In this document: one piece after another, positions 24,122-33,501 of the stretch
Position numbering within the stretch: position 1 is the first letter of the stretch
Layout: each line of letters starts with the position of its first letter
Assembly (NCBI GenBank): GCA_029238935.1
Contig: JAQZBN010000032.1
Span: 1-42,861, forward strand
Direction: 5' to 3'
Length of the DNA stretch: 42,861 bases
Origin: Herbinix sp.
Lineage (GTDB): Bacteria; Bacillota; Clostridia; Lachnospirales; Lachnospiraceae
Program-made: the position numbers and the translations under genes
The notes under the pieces: model-generated
Told to the model about the DNA's origin: nothing
Seen by the model: the letters and a program-made list of their open reading frames with translations, nothing else
Databases searched by the model: none

Positions 24122-26275
24122 CTATAATTGAAATTTGTCAACAAGCTCTTTTAACCCTCGGGCATAGTTAATACTTTCTGTCACCATGGACTGGGTATTA
24201 GTGGTTAGGGAGACAATATCTGTATTTTTCTCAGCGACTTCTGTGATACCACTAGAAGCATCACCTACCATACGATTGATTTCCGAAATGGAATCAGCTA
24301 TATAAAGGACATTTTGACTTAAGGTATCAATCTGAGTATGGATATCTGTCATTGTCAGGTTCATAGTGGATGCATCGGTATTGTACCTTTCACTGTTTCG
24401 TTTAAAGTTTAGATAATCCGCTAATACATTGTTCTCTAAGAAAGAGAGGGTCTGTTCTAAACTATTTGCCATATGCTTCACAGCTTCATGAACTTCGTTA
24501 ACGATATCTGTTATGCCGGATACCGTCTTGGAAGATTGGTCCGCCAATGTACTGATTTCACTTGCAACTACAGCAAAGCCTCTACCCGCATCTCCAGCTC
24601 TTGCGGCTTCAATGGATGCATTTAATGCTAATAAGCTAGTTTGGCTTGCAATATCCTTAATTGTTTTAGTTAAAACATTTATTTTTTCTACCGATTTTGA
24701 TTGTTCAATAGCACCTTTGGTTTTTTCTTTTACTTCCTCATATATTCGATTTGTATTATCCGTTGCTTGCTGAGTTGAAGCTTTGAGTTGTTCTGCTCGT
24801 TCCATTAATTCTTGAGATAGAGTTGCACCCATCAAAGCTTTTTCTCTAATATCCTTGGAACTTTTGCTTATTTGCTCGATATTATCATTCATGTGTTCCG
24901 TAGTCGCAGCTGTTTCTTCCATACTCGCGGAAAGCTCTTCTGTAGTAGCCGAGTTATCAGAAGCATGATCATTTACTGAATATGATATTTGACTTAAATC
25001 ATGATAGGATTCGGTAATATTATTAGACGCATCTGTTATTTGCTGAAGGATGGACTTGAATTTGTTTCGCATTTGTTCAATCGCTCTGCTCATTTCACCT
25101 GTTTCATCCTTTTTCAAAACCAAACTGGAATTACTGGGATCATTGGTGAAATCAAGTTCTGCGGTCTTATTGATGAGCTTCGTGATTTCCTTAATGGATT
25201 TTGTAATGGTACCGGTAAATAAGTAGGCAAGGAAGGTTAAGATAATAATAAGTATAATACTGATGGTTAAAGAATCAGCGGATACATCATTGATTAAAGA
25301 AAGAACTTCTTTCTTTTCAGTGGTAATGAAAAGAATCCAATGATTATCTTCATCTACATGAAAGCTACCAATTTTTTTAACACCCTGGTAGGAGTAGTTA
25401 ATTACATTGTCTTCCGGTATCGTACCAGCCTGTACCTGGGTAACTACCTCATTAATTTCGTCAATATCAACCTTAGTGCCAACTTTGGCTGTCTCCGGAT
25501 GGTAGATAAAGGTACCAGTAGAGTCCAGCACAAAGGAATAGCTGGATTGATAATCGCCTACGGTGATATTTGATATGGATGAACTGATTTCTGCTGCATT
25601 AACTGAAGCTATGATGGCACCAGTAAATTCTGTTACTGCGGTCTCCTCCGGAAGTATCATTGGCCGAACTTCTTCGTTATTCGGTGAAACAACATCAGTG
25701 CCTTCTACAGTTACAGTTTCTTCCTGATACGTACCAAACATTCCACCACGAAGAGGTAATGCAAAGACAATACATGCATTATTAGTACGATCTGAGATAG
25801 TTACCTTGCTCTGGGTGCTTAATCCTGTAGATACCATATTCATAAAATAGTCCTGATCAGAAACATTAATACCTAAAAGCTTTTCGTTCGAACTATACAA
25901 TATAGTTCCGTTAGCATCTACAATACTAATCTCTTCGGTTGAACTGTTAGAATTTAGGTACATTGAGATAAATTGATCAACTTCCTCGGAATTTTCTTTA
26001 CCGGCTGAATTTACATAATTTTGTATCGATTGATTACCAATTAAAAAATTTGCTGACTGACTAATCTTTTTAATCGATTCCGATATATTGGTACTGTAAG
26101 CTTGAGCGAGAGTGGATAAGGTAGCTTCGGTATTATCTGTAATTGCAGTTTTACTTACATTCACTAGGAAGGAATAATTAAATATTACAGCTATAAGAAT
26201 AAATGTAGTACAAAGTAATGTCACTTTTGCTTTAATAGAGAAGAAGGAGATCTCTTTTTTTCTTTTCTTTGTCAT
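24122..26275 (-). CDS. Methyl-accepting chemotaxis protein
   Basis: 717 residues from ATG 26275, which follows AAAGGAAACACC; an upstream in-frame ATG at 26338 lacks a ribosome site. Order: first membrane helix (about 17-38, [19 protein letters not shown]), extracellular double-Cache-like sensor (about 40-340, with [15 protein letters not shown] and [19 protein letters not shown]), second helix (about 345-367), HAMP, then the coiled-coil signalling domain with the conserved tip near 600 ([35 protein letters not shown]). An acidic insert ([19 protein letters not shown]) lies in the sensor. It tells the CheA kinase of an unknown ligand; no che or fla genes are nearby. Confidence 0.92.
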   Translation of the reverse strand: MTKKRKKEISFFSIKAKVTLLCTTFILIAVIFNYSFLVNVSKTAITDNTEATLSTLAQAYSTNISESIKKISQSANFLIGNQSIQNYVNSAGKENSEEVDQFISMYLNSNSSTEEISIVDANGTILYSSNEKLLGINVSDQDYFMNMVSTGLSTQSKVTISDRTNNACIVFALPLRGGMFGTYQEETVTVEGTDVVSPNNEEVRPMILPEETAVTEFTGAIIASVNAAEISSSISNITVGDYQSSYSFVLDSTGTFIYHPETAKVGTKVDIDEINEVVTQVQAGTIPEDNVINYSYQGVKKIGSFHVDEDNHWILFITTEKKEVLSLINDVSADSLTISIILIIILTFLAYLFTGTITKSIKEITKLINKTAELDFTNDPSNSSLVLKKDETGEMSRAIEQMRNKFKSILQQITDASNNITESYHDLSQISYSVNDHASDNSATTEELSASMEETAATTEHMNDNIEQISKSSKDIREKALMGATLSQELMERAEQLKASTQQATDNTNRIYEEVKEKTKGAIEQSKSVEKINVLTKTIKDIASQTSLLALNASIEAARAGDAGRGFAVVASEISTLADQSSKTVSGITDIVNEVHEAVKHMANSLEQTLSFLENNVLADYLNFKRNSERYNTDASTMNLTMTDIHTQIDTLSQNVLYIADSISEINRMVGDASSGITEVAEKNTDIVSLTTNTQSMVTESINYARGLKELVDKFQL

Positions 26276-26546
26276 GGTGTTTCCTTTCTTTATCCGCAGT
26301 ATTTTGTGATGAAATTTATGATTTATCATACCGAGCAACTATGTATATTCTGTGATTGGATTGTGAAAGCACAGTGAAATATCATTTTAAATATATTATA
26401 TTTTATACGTTGTTTTACGAAGAGGATTGAATTATAATAATGGAAAAGCAAGGAATTTATCTTACATTTATCATCATAGAAAGAGAGAGGAGTAAGGGTA
26501 TAAGAAGCTAAAAGCATTTGCTTTAAGTTTATGCCTGAGTTGAATA

Positions 26547-27572
26547 ATGAATACAATGGAATACATCATTCAAGCGATTGAAAGACTGGTAAATATACCA
26601 AGTCCATCGGGGTTTACTAAGGATGTGATTGATTTTGTCAAAACAGAAGCAGAAGGATTTGGATTTCCTTGTGAGGTCAGTTTAAAAGGAGGATTAATTA
26701 TCTCCGTCAAAGGACAGGTTGAGGAAACCTTAGGATTATCTGCACATGTAGACACTTTAGGTGCTATGGTACGTTCTATCTCGGGAGAAGGTACATTGCG
26801 ATTTACATTAATTGGTGGCTATACTATGCAAAGCATAGAGGGTAGTTATTGTAAGATACTTACCAGGGATGGAAGAGTTTATACCGGTACAATCTTAGCA
26901 AAAAGCCCCTCCGTTCATACGTATGATGATGCGAGAACCTTAGACCGTAATGAACGAAATATGGAAATTCGGATTGATGAAATTGTAAAGAGTAAAGATG
27001 ATGTATTGGCTTTGGGAATTGACAATGGCGACTATATCAGTTTTGATCCAAAATTTGAATATACAAAGCAAGGTTTTATTAAATCCAGACATTTGGATGA
27101 TAAAGCATCTGTAGCAGTCTTGTTAGGATTATGTAAGGAATTTTATGATAATAAATTCCTCCCTAAGAGAAGCTTAAAAATATTAATCAGTAACTATGAA
27201 GAAGTTGGTTATGGAGCAAGCTGGCTACCGGAAGACATAGAAGAATTTATCGCAGTGGATATGGGAGCGATTGGAGATGATCTAAATGGCTCTGAATTTG
27301 CTGTTACAATCTGTGCCAAGGATTCTTCAGGTCCTTATGATTATGAATTAACGAATCGCATTATTAATATAGCAAAAGAGAATAAGATTGATTATGTAGT
27401 AGATATTTTTCCTCATTATGGTTCTGATGTATCAGCAGCATTACGAGGAGGAAATAATATCCGAGGGGCATTAATCGGTCAGGGTATCCACGCTTCCCAT
27501 GGTATGGAACGTACCCACAGACTTTCTTTAGAAAATACTTTACAGCTGATTAAGGCGATAACTTTAAATTAA
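26547..27572 (+). CDS. M42 family metallo-aminopeptidase
   Basis: 341 residues. The dinuclear metal site of the family is complete: SAHVDTLGA (His67, Asp69), SRHLDDKASVA, NYEEVGYGASW (catalytic Glu and ligand Glu), AVDMGAIG and the C-terminal HASHGMERTHR. These cytoplasmic enzymes form large tetrahedral complexes that trim short peptides; relatives are called glutamyl aminopeptidase or wrongly cellulase M. ATG 26547 has no good ribosome site, and a second ATG lies three codons later. Divergent from the chemoreceptor. Confidence 0.9.
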   Translation: MNTMEYIIQAIERLVNIPSPSGFTKDVIDFVKTEAEGFGFPCEVSLKGGLIISVKGQVEETLGLSAHVDTLGAMVRSISGEGTLRFTLIGGYTMQSIEGSYCKILTRDGRVYTGTILAKSPSVHTYDDARTLDRNERNMEIRIDEIVKSKDDVLALGIDNGDYISFDPKFEYTKQGFIKSRHLDDKASVAVLLGLCKEFYDNKFLPKRSLKILISNYEEVGYGASWLPEDIEEFIAVDMGAIGDDLNGSEFAVTICAKDSSGPYDYELTNRIINIAKENKIDYVVDIFPHYGSDVSAALRGGNNIRGALIGQGIHASHGMERTHRLSLENTLQLIKAITLN

Positions 27573-27602
27573 TAAATAATATTCAATCATATTGATATAA
27601 AA

Positions 27603-27668
27603 AAACAGATTCTTTATCCCCAAGACAGTGACATTGTATCGTAACTGCGAGAGATAAGGAATCTGTTT
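27603..27668. terminator. Bidirectional terminator
   Basis: A 16-bp stem (AAACAGATTCTTTATC at 27603-27618 with GATAAGGAATCTGTTT at 27653-27668, one G-U), between the convergent M42 and DUF2935 genes. Confidence 0.75.
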
Positions 27669-27674
27669 ATAAGT

Positions 27675-28484
27675 TTAAGTTTCAATTCTTGGTTTGGCAG
27701 GGTTACAGTTCGGTTGCCGTATGTAATCTGTAGTTTGAGATAACTTCCATAAGTAATAACATTCCTCCCTTGCCATATGATCCGCCATTAAAGGCAATAT
27801 CGTTCCCAGTGTTCTCCCTTCCATTCGGGTATCCCGAATATAATCCAAATAATTCATAAAAGGTACCATGACATCGACAACCTGTATATTCAATCGTTTC
27901 AAAGATGGAAAATCCATAAGTTCTGTTCGTAAGTATCCGCTTAACATCATCGCTTTCATATGTAAGTCTGCAAAAACTATTTCATAATTTCTTCCTTGTT
28001 CAATAAGATCTTTTTCTACCAAATCAAGATTAGCTGCGACGCTAAATGCATGACCTACCGCATCTGTTAACCATAACGTATGATAATGAAGTGGGTGAAA
28101 TAATACCTGTTCTGTCTTTAGCTGGTGTAAAGTCAGCATATACTCGTCAAGTTCATTCAACATATCATTAAAAAAAGTGGAGGGAAGATGAACTTTTATT
28201 TTTGATACCAGTGTTAACGACAATAAATGTAATTTAAAGGATCGAAATTGATAAGTAACTTCAAGTACCTGCTTCGTTAAATTTTCTAAATCCTGGGCAG
28301 ATAATTGTTTTCGTGCGCTTTCCAACAGCTGATCGTACATTTGCATAAAATATTGTGCTATCTGAATGTGCTCTGACTCTGTTGGAGCGAGAGAATAAAA
28401 AATAAATCTCGCATGATCACCTAATACTTGCAGCCAAAATCGGTGCTCAGACAGAGTTGCATCGATGATTGGTAAAATATCCAA
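27675..28484 (-). CDS. DUF2935 family protein
   Basis: 269 residues, starting with TTG 28484 after GGAGGTTTTGCA. All-helical, with no signal peptide. Two repeats of a four-helix bundle carry conserved His and Glu residues (LSEHRFWLQVLGDHARFI, HPLHYHTLWLTDAVGHAF, LMADHMAREECYYLWKL), typical of DUF2935, whose bundle looks ferritin-like and probably binds metal. The family is confined to Firmicutes and often linked with sporulating species; function unproven. The 292 bases upstream to the TSUP gene show no further gene. Confidence 0.82.
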   Translation of the reverse strand: MDILPIIDATLSEHRFWLQVLGDHARFIFYSLAPTESEHIQIAQYFMQMYDQLLESARKQLSAQDLENLTKQVLEVTYQFRSFKLHLLSLTLVSKIKVHLPSTFFNDMLNELDEYMLTLHQLKTEQVLFHPLHYHTLWLTDAVGHAFSVAANLDLVEKDLIEQGRNYEIVFADLHMKAMMLSGYLRTELMDFPSLKRLNIQVVDVMVPFMNYLDYIRDTRMEGRTLGTILPLMADHMAREECYYLWKLSQTTDYIRQPNCNPAKPRIET

Positions 28485-28776
28485 TGCAAAACCTCCATTT
28501 ACGAAATTCTTAATATTAAATATATGTAATTATGGATTACAGTGTGAATGGATTTACTGCAGAAAATAAAAAAATATAGATAATTAAATAATCATAAAAA
28601 ATCAATTGCTATAAACCACGAAAATCAATAAATACATGGAAAAGGTAGTTTTATAACATTGACTTTGATATAGTGAGATTATATACTTTATCTCGGTTTA
28701 TCTAATTAGCATAGATGATCTAATGACTATGAAAAAATACAGCAGAAGTGATATGAGATGAAGAATAGGAGTACAT

Positions 28777-29538
28777 ATGGAACAACTAACAATACATACA
28801 TTTTTAATTGTTTGTCCTTTGGTGTTTTTAGCGGGTTTTGTAGATTCAATCGGAGGAGGTGGAGGCTTAATATCATTACCTGCCTATATGATTTCCGGTT
28901 TACCGCCACATTTTGCAATAGCAACGAATAAATTATCATCAAGCGTAGGGACTGCGGTATCAACAATTAGGTATTGTAAGAATAAATTCGTAAATTGGCC
29001 TATTGCGATCCCTTCGATTATTATGGCATTGTTAGGCTCTACCATTGGAGCAAATCTTGCTCTCATGGTAGAAGAGAAAGTAATGAAGTATATCTTATTA
29101 CTTGTTTTACCTATTGTTGCATTTTATGTACTGAAAGGAAAATCATTTGCAGTGCAAACTGATCCAAATAAAAGACTTTGTAAGAAAGAAGTAGTGATTG
29201 CGATTATTGCATCCTTTATCATCGGAACCTATGATGGATTTTATGGACCAGGAACGGGAACCTTTCTCATCCTAATTTATACCGGGCTCTCGAAGATGGA
29301 TATACGTATTGCATCAGGTAATACAAAATTGGTGAATTTATCTTCTAACGTAGCTGCACTAGTTACTTTTCTCTTAAACGGTAAGATATTATTTCTCCTT
29401 GGAGCAACAGCTGCCATATTCAGTATTGCAGGAAACTATCTTGGTTCCGGGTTGGTGCTTAAGAATGGATCTAAGATTATCCGACCGATTATTTTAGTTG
29501 TTTTAGTTTTATTGTTTCTAAAAATGATCACTGATTAA
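28777..29538 (+). CDS. TSUP (TauE/SafE) family permease
   Basis: 253 residues, ATG 28777 after AGGAGTACAT. About eight membrane helices; the family mark DSIGGGGGLISLPAYMISGLP lies at the first loop, and its counterpart GTYDGFYGPGTGTFLILIYTGL in the second half, reflecting the internal duplication. Members export sulfite, sulfoacetate or other small organic sulfur anions. No sulfur metabolism genes are adjacent, so the substrate is open. A terminator follows at 29607. Confidence 0.9.
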   Translation: MEQLTIHTFLIVCPLVFLAGFVDSIGGGGGLISLPAYMISGLPPHFAIATNKLSSSVGTAVSTIRYCKNKFVNWPIAIPSIIMALLGSTIGANLALMVEEKVMKYILLLVLPIVAFYVLKGKSFAVQTDPNKRLCKKEVVIAIIASFIIGTYDGFYGPGTGTFLILIYTGLSKMDIRIASGNTKLVNLSSNVAALVTFLLNGKILFLLGATAAIFSIAGNYLGSGLVLKNGSKIIRPIILVVLVLLFLKMITD

Positions 29539-29606
29539 AGATATCCATGGATATTCTTCGTTAAGTTATCTTGTATATCATCATTAATAGGCATTACATA
29601 CATAAA

Positions 29607-29656
29607 AAAAGTCATTTCCATGAATAAGAAGATTTTCTTCTGCGGAAATGACTTTT
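29607..29656. terminator. Bidirectional terminator
   Basis: AAAAGTCATTTCC (29607-29619) pairs with GGAAATGACTTTT (29644-29656), between the convergent TSUP and YitT genes. Confidence 0.75.
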
Positions 29657-29662
29657 AGATTT

Positions 29663-30523
29663 TTAAGAACGAAACCCTCGACCGATAATTTCACTGGTAT
29701 TTGTAATTAGAAGAAATGCATCGGGATCAGTATCTTTGATAAACTTTCTCAGATGAACAGCTTGGCCGCGGTTCATAACGGTTAGAATGATCTTTTTATT
29801 CTTATCGGAGAAAGCTCCTTTTGCTTCCGTAATCGTAGCACTTCGATGTAAGGAATTTAAGATATAATCACAGATTGGTTTTGGATTTTCACATATAATC
29901 GTAAAATATTTGTTTAGATTTAAATTTTCAATAACGGTATCAATAAATGTAGATTTTAAGAATAGACCCAATAAAGATAGCAGACCTGTTTGTACATTGA
30001 ATACCAAGAATACAGATAGTGTTAAAAGTAAATCGGTACATAATAAAGCACGTCCAATATCAATGCTTGTATATTTTTTTAACATCATCGCGATGATATC
30101 GGTTCCTCCGGAAGAAGCTCCGATGTTAAATAGTATAGCAGCACCGACAGCCGGCAAACCCACTGCAAAAGCCAATTCCAACATAGGTTCGTTTGTAAGC
30201 GGTTTATCCATAGGAACTAAGATTTCTAGAATACGCAATGATACAGATAACAACAAGCTTCCATAAGCAGTTCGATTACCAAAGCTTTTGCCTAGGAAAA
30301 TATATCCGATTATCAGTAAGATGATATTAATAACTAAAACTATCGTTCCTGAACTGATAGAATGACCAAATATACTGCTTAATAATATGGCAATACCGGT
30401 AACTCCTCCGATAGAGAAATTATTTGGAAATTTAAAAAAGTATACACCTACAACAACGAGCATAATACCTAAGGTAATTAATAAATATTCTTTCAATTTT
30501 GTCTTTAGAATTTGTGTCTTCAC
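29663..30523 (-). CDS. YitT family membrane protein (with DUF2179)
   Basis: 286 residues from GTG 30523 after AAAGGAGGATGCT. The N-terminal 180 residues are five or six membrane helices (LLITLGIMLVVVGVYFF, NFSIGGVTGIAILLSSIFG, GASSGGTDIIAMMLKKY); the C-terminal 80 are the soluble DUF2179 domain (YILNSLHRSATITEAKGAFS, KIILTVMNRGQAVHLRKFIK, DPDAFLLITNTSEIIGRGF). Several paralogues are usual in Bacilli and Clostridia. Function not established. Confidence 0.88.
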   Translation of the reverse strand: MKTQILKTKLKEYLLITLGIMLVVVGVYFFKFPNNFSIGGVTGIAILLSSIFGHSISSGTIVLVINIILLIIGYIFLGKSFGNRTAYGSLLLSVSLRILEILVPMDKPLTNEPMLELAFAVGLPAVGAAILFNIGASSGGTDIIAMMLKKYTSIDIGRALLCTDLLLTLSVFLVFNVQTGLLSLLGLFLKSTFIDTVIENLNLNKYFTIICENPKPICDYILNSLHRSATITEAKGAFSDKNKKIILTVMNRGQAVHLRKFIKDTDPDAFLLITNTSEIIGRGFRS

Positions 30524-31004
30524 AGCATCCTCCTTTGAATTTGATCTATCTAAATATTATTATATCCAACTACAATAAAAGTCAAGAGGCTTTCTAAGAA
30601 TATCCAGACATCAGTAAATTTCATTAAATCTTCGGTTATAGATCGATATTACAATCGATAATTTATTTAATATCTAACAAGAATAAGTATTACTATACTT
30701 TCTTCGTATTATATTGTTAAGCTTTTCTTAGGTTTAATAATGCTAAAAGAGGCTGCTTATCAATCGAAGATAAAGTTGTAAAATTTGCTGATATGGAAGG
30801 ACATTTGGTATTCATTGAGCCTATGAATAAAATCAATTCTCTATCAATTTATGGTAGCAATTATGCTTTACCCACAGTCTATTTGTTACTTATTAATCAA
30901 CGTATTAATCAGAGTACCACATAACAGTTTAGAGGTTACAATCGCGAGAGTACCAGTAGATCAACAGCATCAAATATTGATAGAATAGAAATGTAAAATT
31001 TTAC
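30524..31004. other. Gene-poor stretch with one possible decayed reading frame
   Basis: 481 bases between the YitT gene and the rsgA promoter. A plus-strand frame from 30721 to 30924 reads plausibly as protein (NNAKRGCLSIEDKVVKFA, then DMEGHLVFIEPMNKINSLS) but has no start with a ribosome site before ATG 30793. I do not recognise it; it may be the tail of a decayed gene. Confidence 0.3.
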
Positions 31005-31033
31005 TTGCATTATGGAAAAATATACTATATAAT
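31005..31033 (+). promoter_or_regulatory. Promoter of the rsgA leader transcript
   Basis: TTGCAT (31005-31010), exactly 17 bases, TATAAT (31028-31033). It would start RNA near 31040, over 400 bases before rsgA. TATAAT also occurs at 31058 and 31093 without a convincing -35. Confidence 0.65.
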
Positions 31034-31122
31034 TAAATTTGCAACTGTGTGTACGTATATAATATATGTAGATGCATAACCTATAACTTAAATATAATTG
31101 CATTGCGAAAGGAGTTGTTTTC

Positions 31123-31152
31123 ATGTTGGCATTGTTGGTGATTGTGAATTAA
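31123..31152 (+). CDS. Nine-residue leader peptide (MLALLVIVN)
   Basis: ATG 31123 lies 8 bases after AAAGGAG (31108-31114), the best ribosome site in the leader, and the frame stops at once with TAA 31150. The peptide is almost wholly Leu, Val and Ile. Leader peptides with hydrophobic codons 5-8 resemble the macrolide-stalling class of erm leaders (IAVV, IFVI motifs), but equivalence is inference. Codons 2-4 include GGCAT, which could pair with ATGCC at 31191-31195. Two terminators and a second small ORF follow before rsgA. Confidence 0.5.
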   Translation: MLALLVIVN

Positions 31153-31233
31153 ACTGAATAAGGGGCAGAACTAGGAATAATATTTTAGTGATGCCGTCGA
31201 ATGAAACCTTTCGTGAATACTATCGTTGATGGA

Positions 31234-31259
31234 TGCACACTTTAGGGTGTGTTTTTTTG
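31234..31259 (+). terminator. First leader terminator before rsgA
   Basis: GCACAC and GTGTGT form a 6-bp stem around TTTAGG, followed by seven T. Confidence 0.65.
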
Positions 31260-31271
31260 TGCCTAAATTTC

Positions 31272-31317
31272 ACCGCAGACGTAGCAATAGCAAAGGCTAC
31301 TTACTGCGGTATTTTTA
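31272..31317 (+). terminator. Second leader terminator before rsgA
   Basis: ACCGCAG (about 31272-31278) pairs with CTGCGGT (31304-31310); an inner stem GTAGC/GCTAC lies within. ATTTTTAT follows. Only 135 bases before the rsgA start, with no gene ending upstream. Confidence 0.65.
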
Positions 31318-31397
31318 TGTCTTAAAATAGCCTTTGGGTCTTGGCAGATCAGGTTTTGCTCCTAAACCGACATCTATATAGAAAGGAGATTAGCGTT

Positions 31398-31457
31398 TTG
31401 AAAGACGAAACAATGAGTTTCAAGAGAAGAAAATTTTTGGAGGAAAAGAATGATTAA
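31398..31457 (+). CDS. Nineteen-residue ORF overlapping the rsgA start
   Basis: TTG 31398, nine bases after AAAGGAG (31382-31388), reads a very charged peptide (MKDETMSFKRRKFLEEKND) and ends at TAA 31455-31457, eight bases inside rsgA. Because rsgA also has its own GGAGG (31439-31443), this frame may couple its translation or may be leftover. Small and unproven. Confidence 0.4.
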   Translation: MKDETMSFKRRKFLEEKND

Positions 31458-32532
31458 TTTAAAAGAATATGGCTTTACACAAGAGATACAAGAAGAAAAG
31501 AAAGCTTTCCCGGATAGCATCCCAGCACGTATCACAGAAGTTCACCGGGAATTATATAAGATTATATCACAGCATGGTGAAAGCAACGCAAAATTAAAAG
31601 GGTCGTTTTATAACCAGGTTACAATGGCAGAGGACTTTCCGGCAGTGGGGGATTTTGTACTGATTAATTATAATACTCAAGGGGATTCTGTCATTGTTAA
31701 AGTGCTACCAAGAAAATCGAAGTTCTCACGACCAGATTATTCTGGCCACAATGCAGGCTATGTAAAAACGATCTTAGAACAGGTAGTGGCAGCTAACTTT
31801 GATTATGTATTTATTATGGCATCATTAAATTATGACTTTAATATTAACCGTATCCAAAGATATGTTGCGGTTGCATGGGAGAGTGGCGGAATACCTGTGG
31901 TTATTCTTACAAAAGCCGATCTGGTTCCAGATTATATTGAACAAGTCAAAGAGGTACAAAATCAAATCATGGGAGTCGATATTATTGCAGTAAGCTCGGT
32001 AAATAGTGTGGGAATAGAGAAGCTTTCTCAGTATCTAACACCAGGGAAGACCCTCGTTTTTCTTGGCTCTTCAGGTGTTGGTAAATCCTCTCTGGTAAAT
32101 ACCCTGGCAGGAGAAACAATTATGTTAGTTAATACGATCCGTGAAGATGACAGCAAAGGTAGACATACTACAACCCATCGACAGCTGATTTTGTTACAAA
32201 ATGGTGTTATGATTATTGATACACCTGGTATGAGAGAGCTAGGAATGTGGGATGTCAAAGAAGGATTGGGAGAGACATTTTCCGATATTGAGGATTTGTT
32301 TGATAAATGTAAATTCAGTGATTGCTCCCATAAAAAAGAACCGGGGTGTGCTGTTACAAAAGCGATTGAGAATGGTAGTTTACAGATATCCAGATGGAAA
32401 AATTATTTACGGTTAAAAGGGGAAGCGAAATTTACAGAAGATAAGTCTGGTTATTTAAAAACGAAAAAGGATTGGGGAAAAAAGATTAGTAAAGATCTAA
32501 AAAAGATGAATACCATAGGGGGAAAGAGATGA
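31450..32532 (+). CDS. rsgA: Ribosome small-subunit-dependent GTPase, RsgA family
   Basis: 360 residues, ATG 31450 with GGAGG six bases upstream. RsgA checks maturation of the 30S decoding centre. An OB-fold (about 20-95) precedes a circularly permuted GTPase in the order G4 TKAD (154-157), G5 VSS, G1 GSSGVGKSS (207-215), G2 HTTTHR, G3 DTPG (257-260). The C-terminal zinc knuckle has Cys287, Cys292, His294 and Cys300. The length and N-terminal extension fit the longer paralogue seen beside GNAT genes in Firmicutes rather than the 290-residue housekeeping copy, so a second rsgA elsewhere is likely. Its stop overlaps the next start by four bases. Confidence 0.92.
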   Translation: MINLKEYGFTQEIQEEKKAFPDSIPARITEVHRELYKIISQHGESNAKLKGSFYNQVTMAEDFPAVGDFVLINYNTQGDSVIVKVLPRKSKFSRPDYSGHNAGYVKTILEQVVAANFDYVFIMASLNYDFNINRIQRYVAVAWESGGIPVVILTKADLVPDYIEQVKEVQNQIMGVDIIAVSSVNSVGIEKLSQYLTPGKTLVFLGSSGVGKSSLVNTLAGETIMLVNTIREDDSKGRHTTTHRQLILLQNGVMIIDTPGMRELGMWDVKEGLGETFSDIEDLFDKCKFSDCSHKKEPGCAVTKAIENGSLQISRWKNYLRLKGEAKFTEDKSGYLKTKKDWGKKISKDLKKMNTIGGKR

Positions 32533-33500
32533 TGAAATTGAGCAATACAATTAAGATGATACCATTTACACATGATCATGTAGAACAGGCTCGTAGGATA
32601 GCTTTCACAGAATATGAAGCAGAAAGAAGCTATGTAAAAAGTCTTCTACAGATTATGGATATTCCGGATCTCTCATCATTTGCTGATTTTAAGAGAGGGG
32701 TAGCAGCAGTCGAAGGGGATCAGCTTGTTGGATATATGTGCTTTTATCCTCCGGTAAAGGATGCTTTTGGAACTACAAATACCAAAGGAACTTTCTCGCC
32801 AATTCACGCCCATGGTGTCATTGGAGAAAATAGAGAGTTGATCTACTCATTATTATATCAAGAAGCAGCGAAAGTTTTAGTAGATGAAGGGATTATCAGC
32901 CACGCGATTGCTCTATATGCCCATGATCAAGAAGCTATTAAAAGCTTCTATCAATATGGATTTGGACTGCGCTGTATGGATGCCATCAGACTTTTAGATG
33001 AGTTACCAATGAATGATATAACTTCCTATACTTATGAGGAACTACCGAAAGTTAACTGGGGGAAACTGACTAATTTTACTAATATGTTGATTTCACATCT
33101 TGGTGACAGCCCAACTTTTATGAACTTTCCTTCTATGAGTGAAGAAGAGTTTCTAGAGATATTATCAGAGGATCATCGTTTCTTTGTTGCGAAAGATGAG
33201 GAAAAGGTGATTGCCTACATGAAAATAGGAAATGAAGGGGAAACTTTTATCACGGGTAATCAAACCATGCGAAATATTGTTGGAGCTTTTTGCCTGCCGG
33301 AATATCGTGGAACAGGAGTATATCAGAACTTATTAGCCCATGTGATAGCTACCTTAAAAAAAGAGGGATTTTTATATCTTGGAGTGGACTTTGAGAGTTT
33401 TAATCCAACAGCGCGGGGATTTTGGCTGAAGCATTTTGAAGCATATACCAATGGAGTAGTTAGAAGAATTGATGAAAAGTCGGTGAAAGGAAACAATTAA
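32529..33500 (+). CDS. GNAT family N-acetyltransferase
   Basis: 323 residues; ATG 32529 overlaps the rsgA stop as ATGA (a second ATG follows at once). The C-terminal half has the GNAT acetyl-CoA loop in FCLPEYRGTGVYQNLLAHVI and a later GVDFESFNPTARGFWLKHF. The N-terminal half (AVEGDQLVGYMCFYPP, HGVIGENRELIYSLLYQEA, FYQYGFGLRC) looks like a second, degenerate GNAT fold, so this is probably a double-domain form. Coupled to rsgA; the acceptor is unknown. Confidence 0.82.
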   Translation: MMKLSNTIKMIPFTHDHVEQARRIAFTEYEAERSYVKSLLQIMDIPDLSSFADFKRGVAAVEGDQLVGYMCFYPPVKDAFGTTNTKGTFSPIHAHGVIGENRELIYSLLYQEAAKVLVDEGIISHAIALYAHDQEAIKSFYQYGFGLRCMDAIRLLDELPMNDITSYTYEELPKVNWGKLTNFTNMLISHLGDSPTFMNFPSMSEEEFLEILSEDHRFFVAKDEEKVIAYMKIGNEGETFITGNQTMRNIVGAFCLPEYRGTGVYQNLLAHVIATLKKEGFLYLGVDFESFNPTARGFWLKHFEAYTNGVVRRIDEKSVKGNN

Positions 33501-33501
33501 T

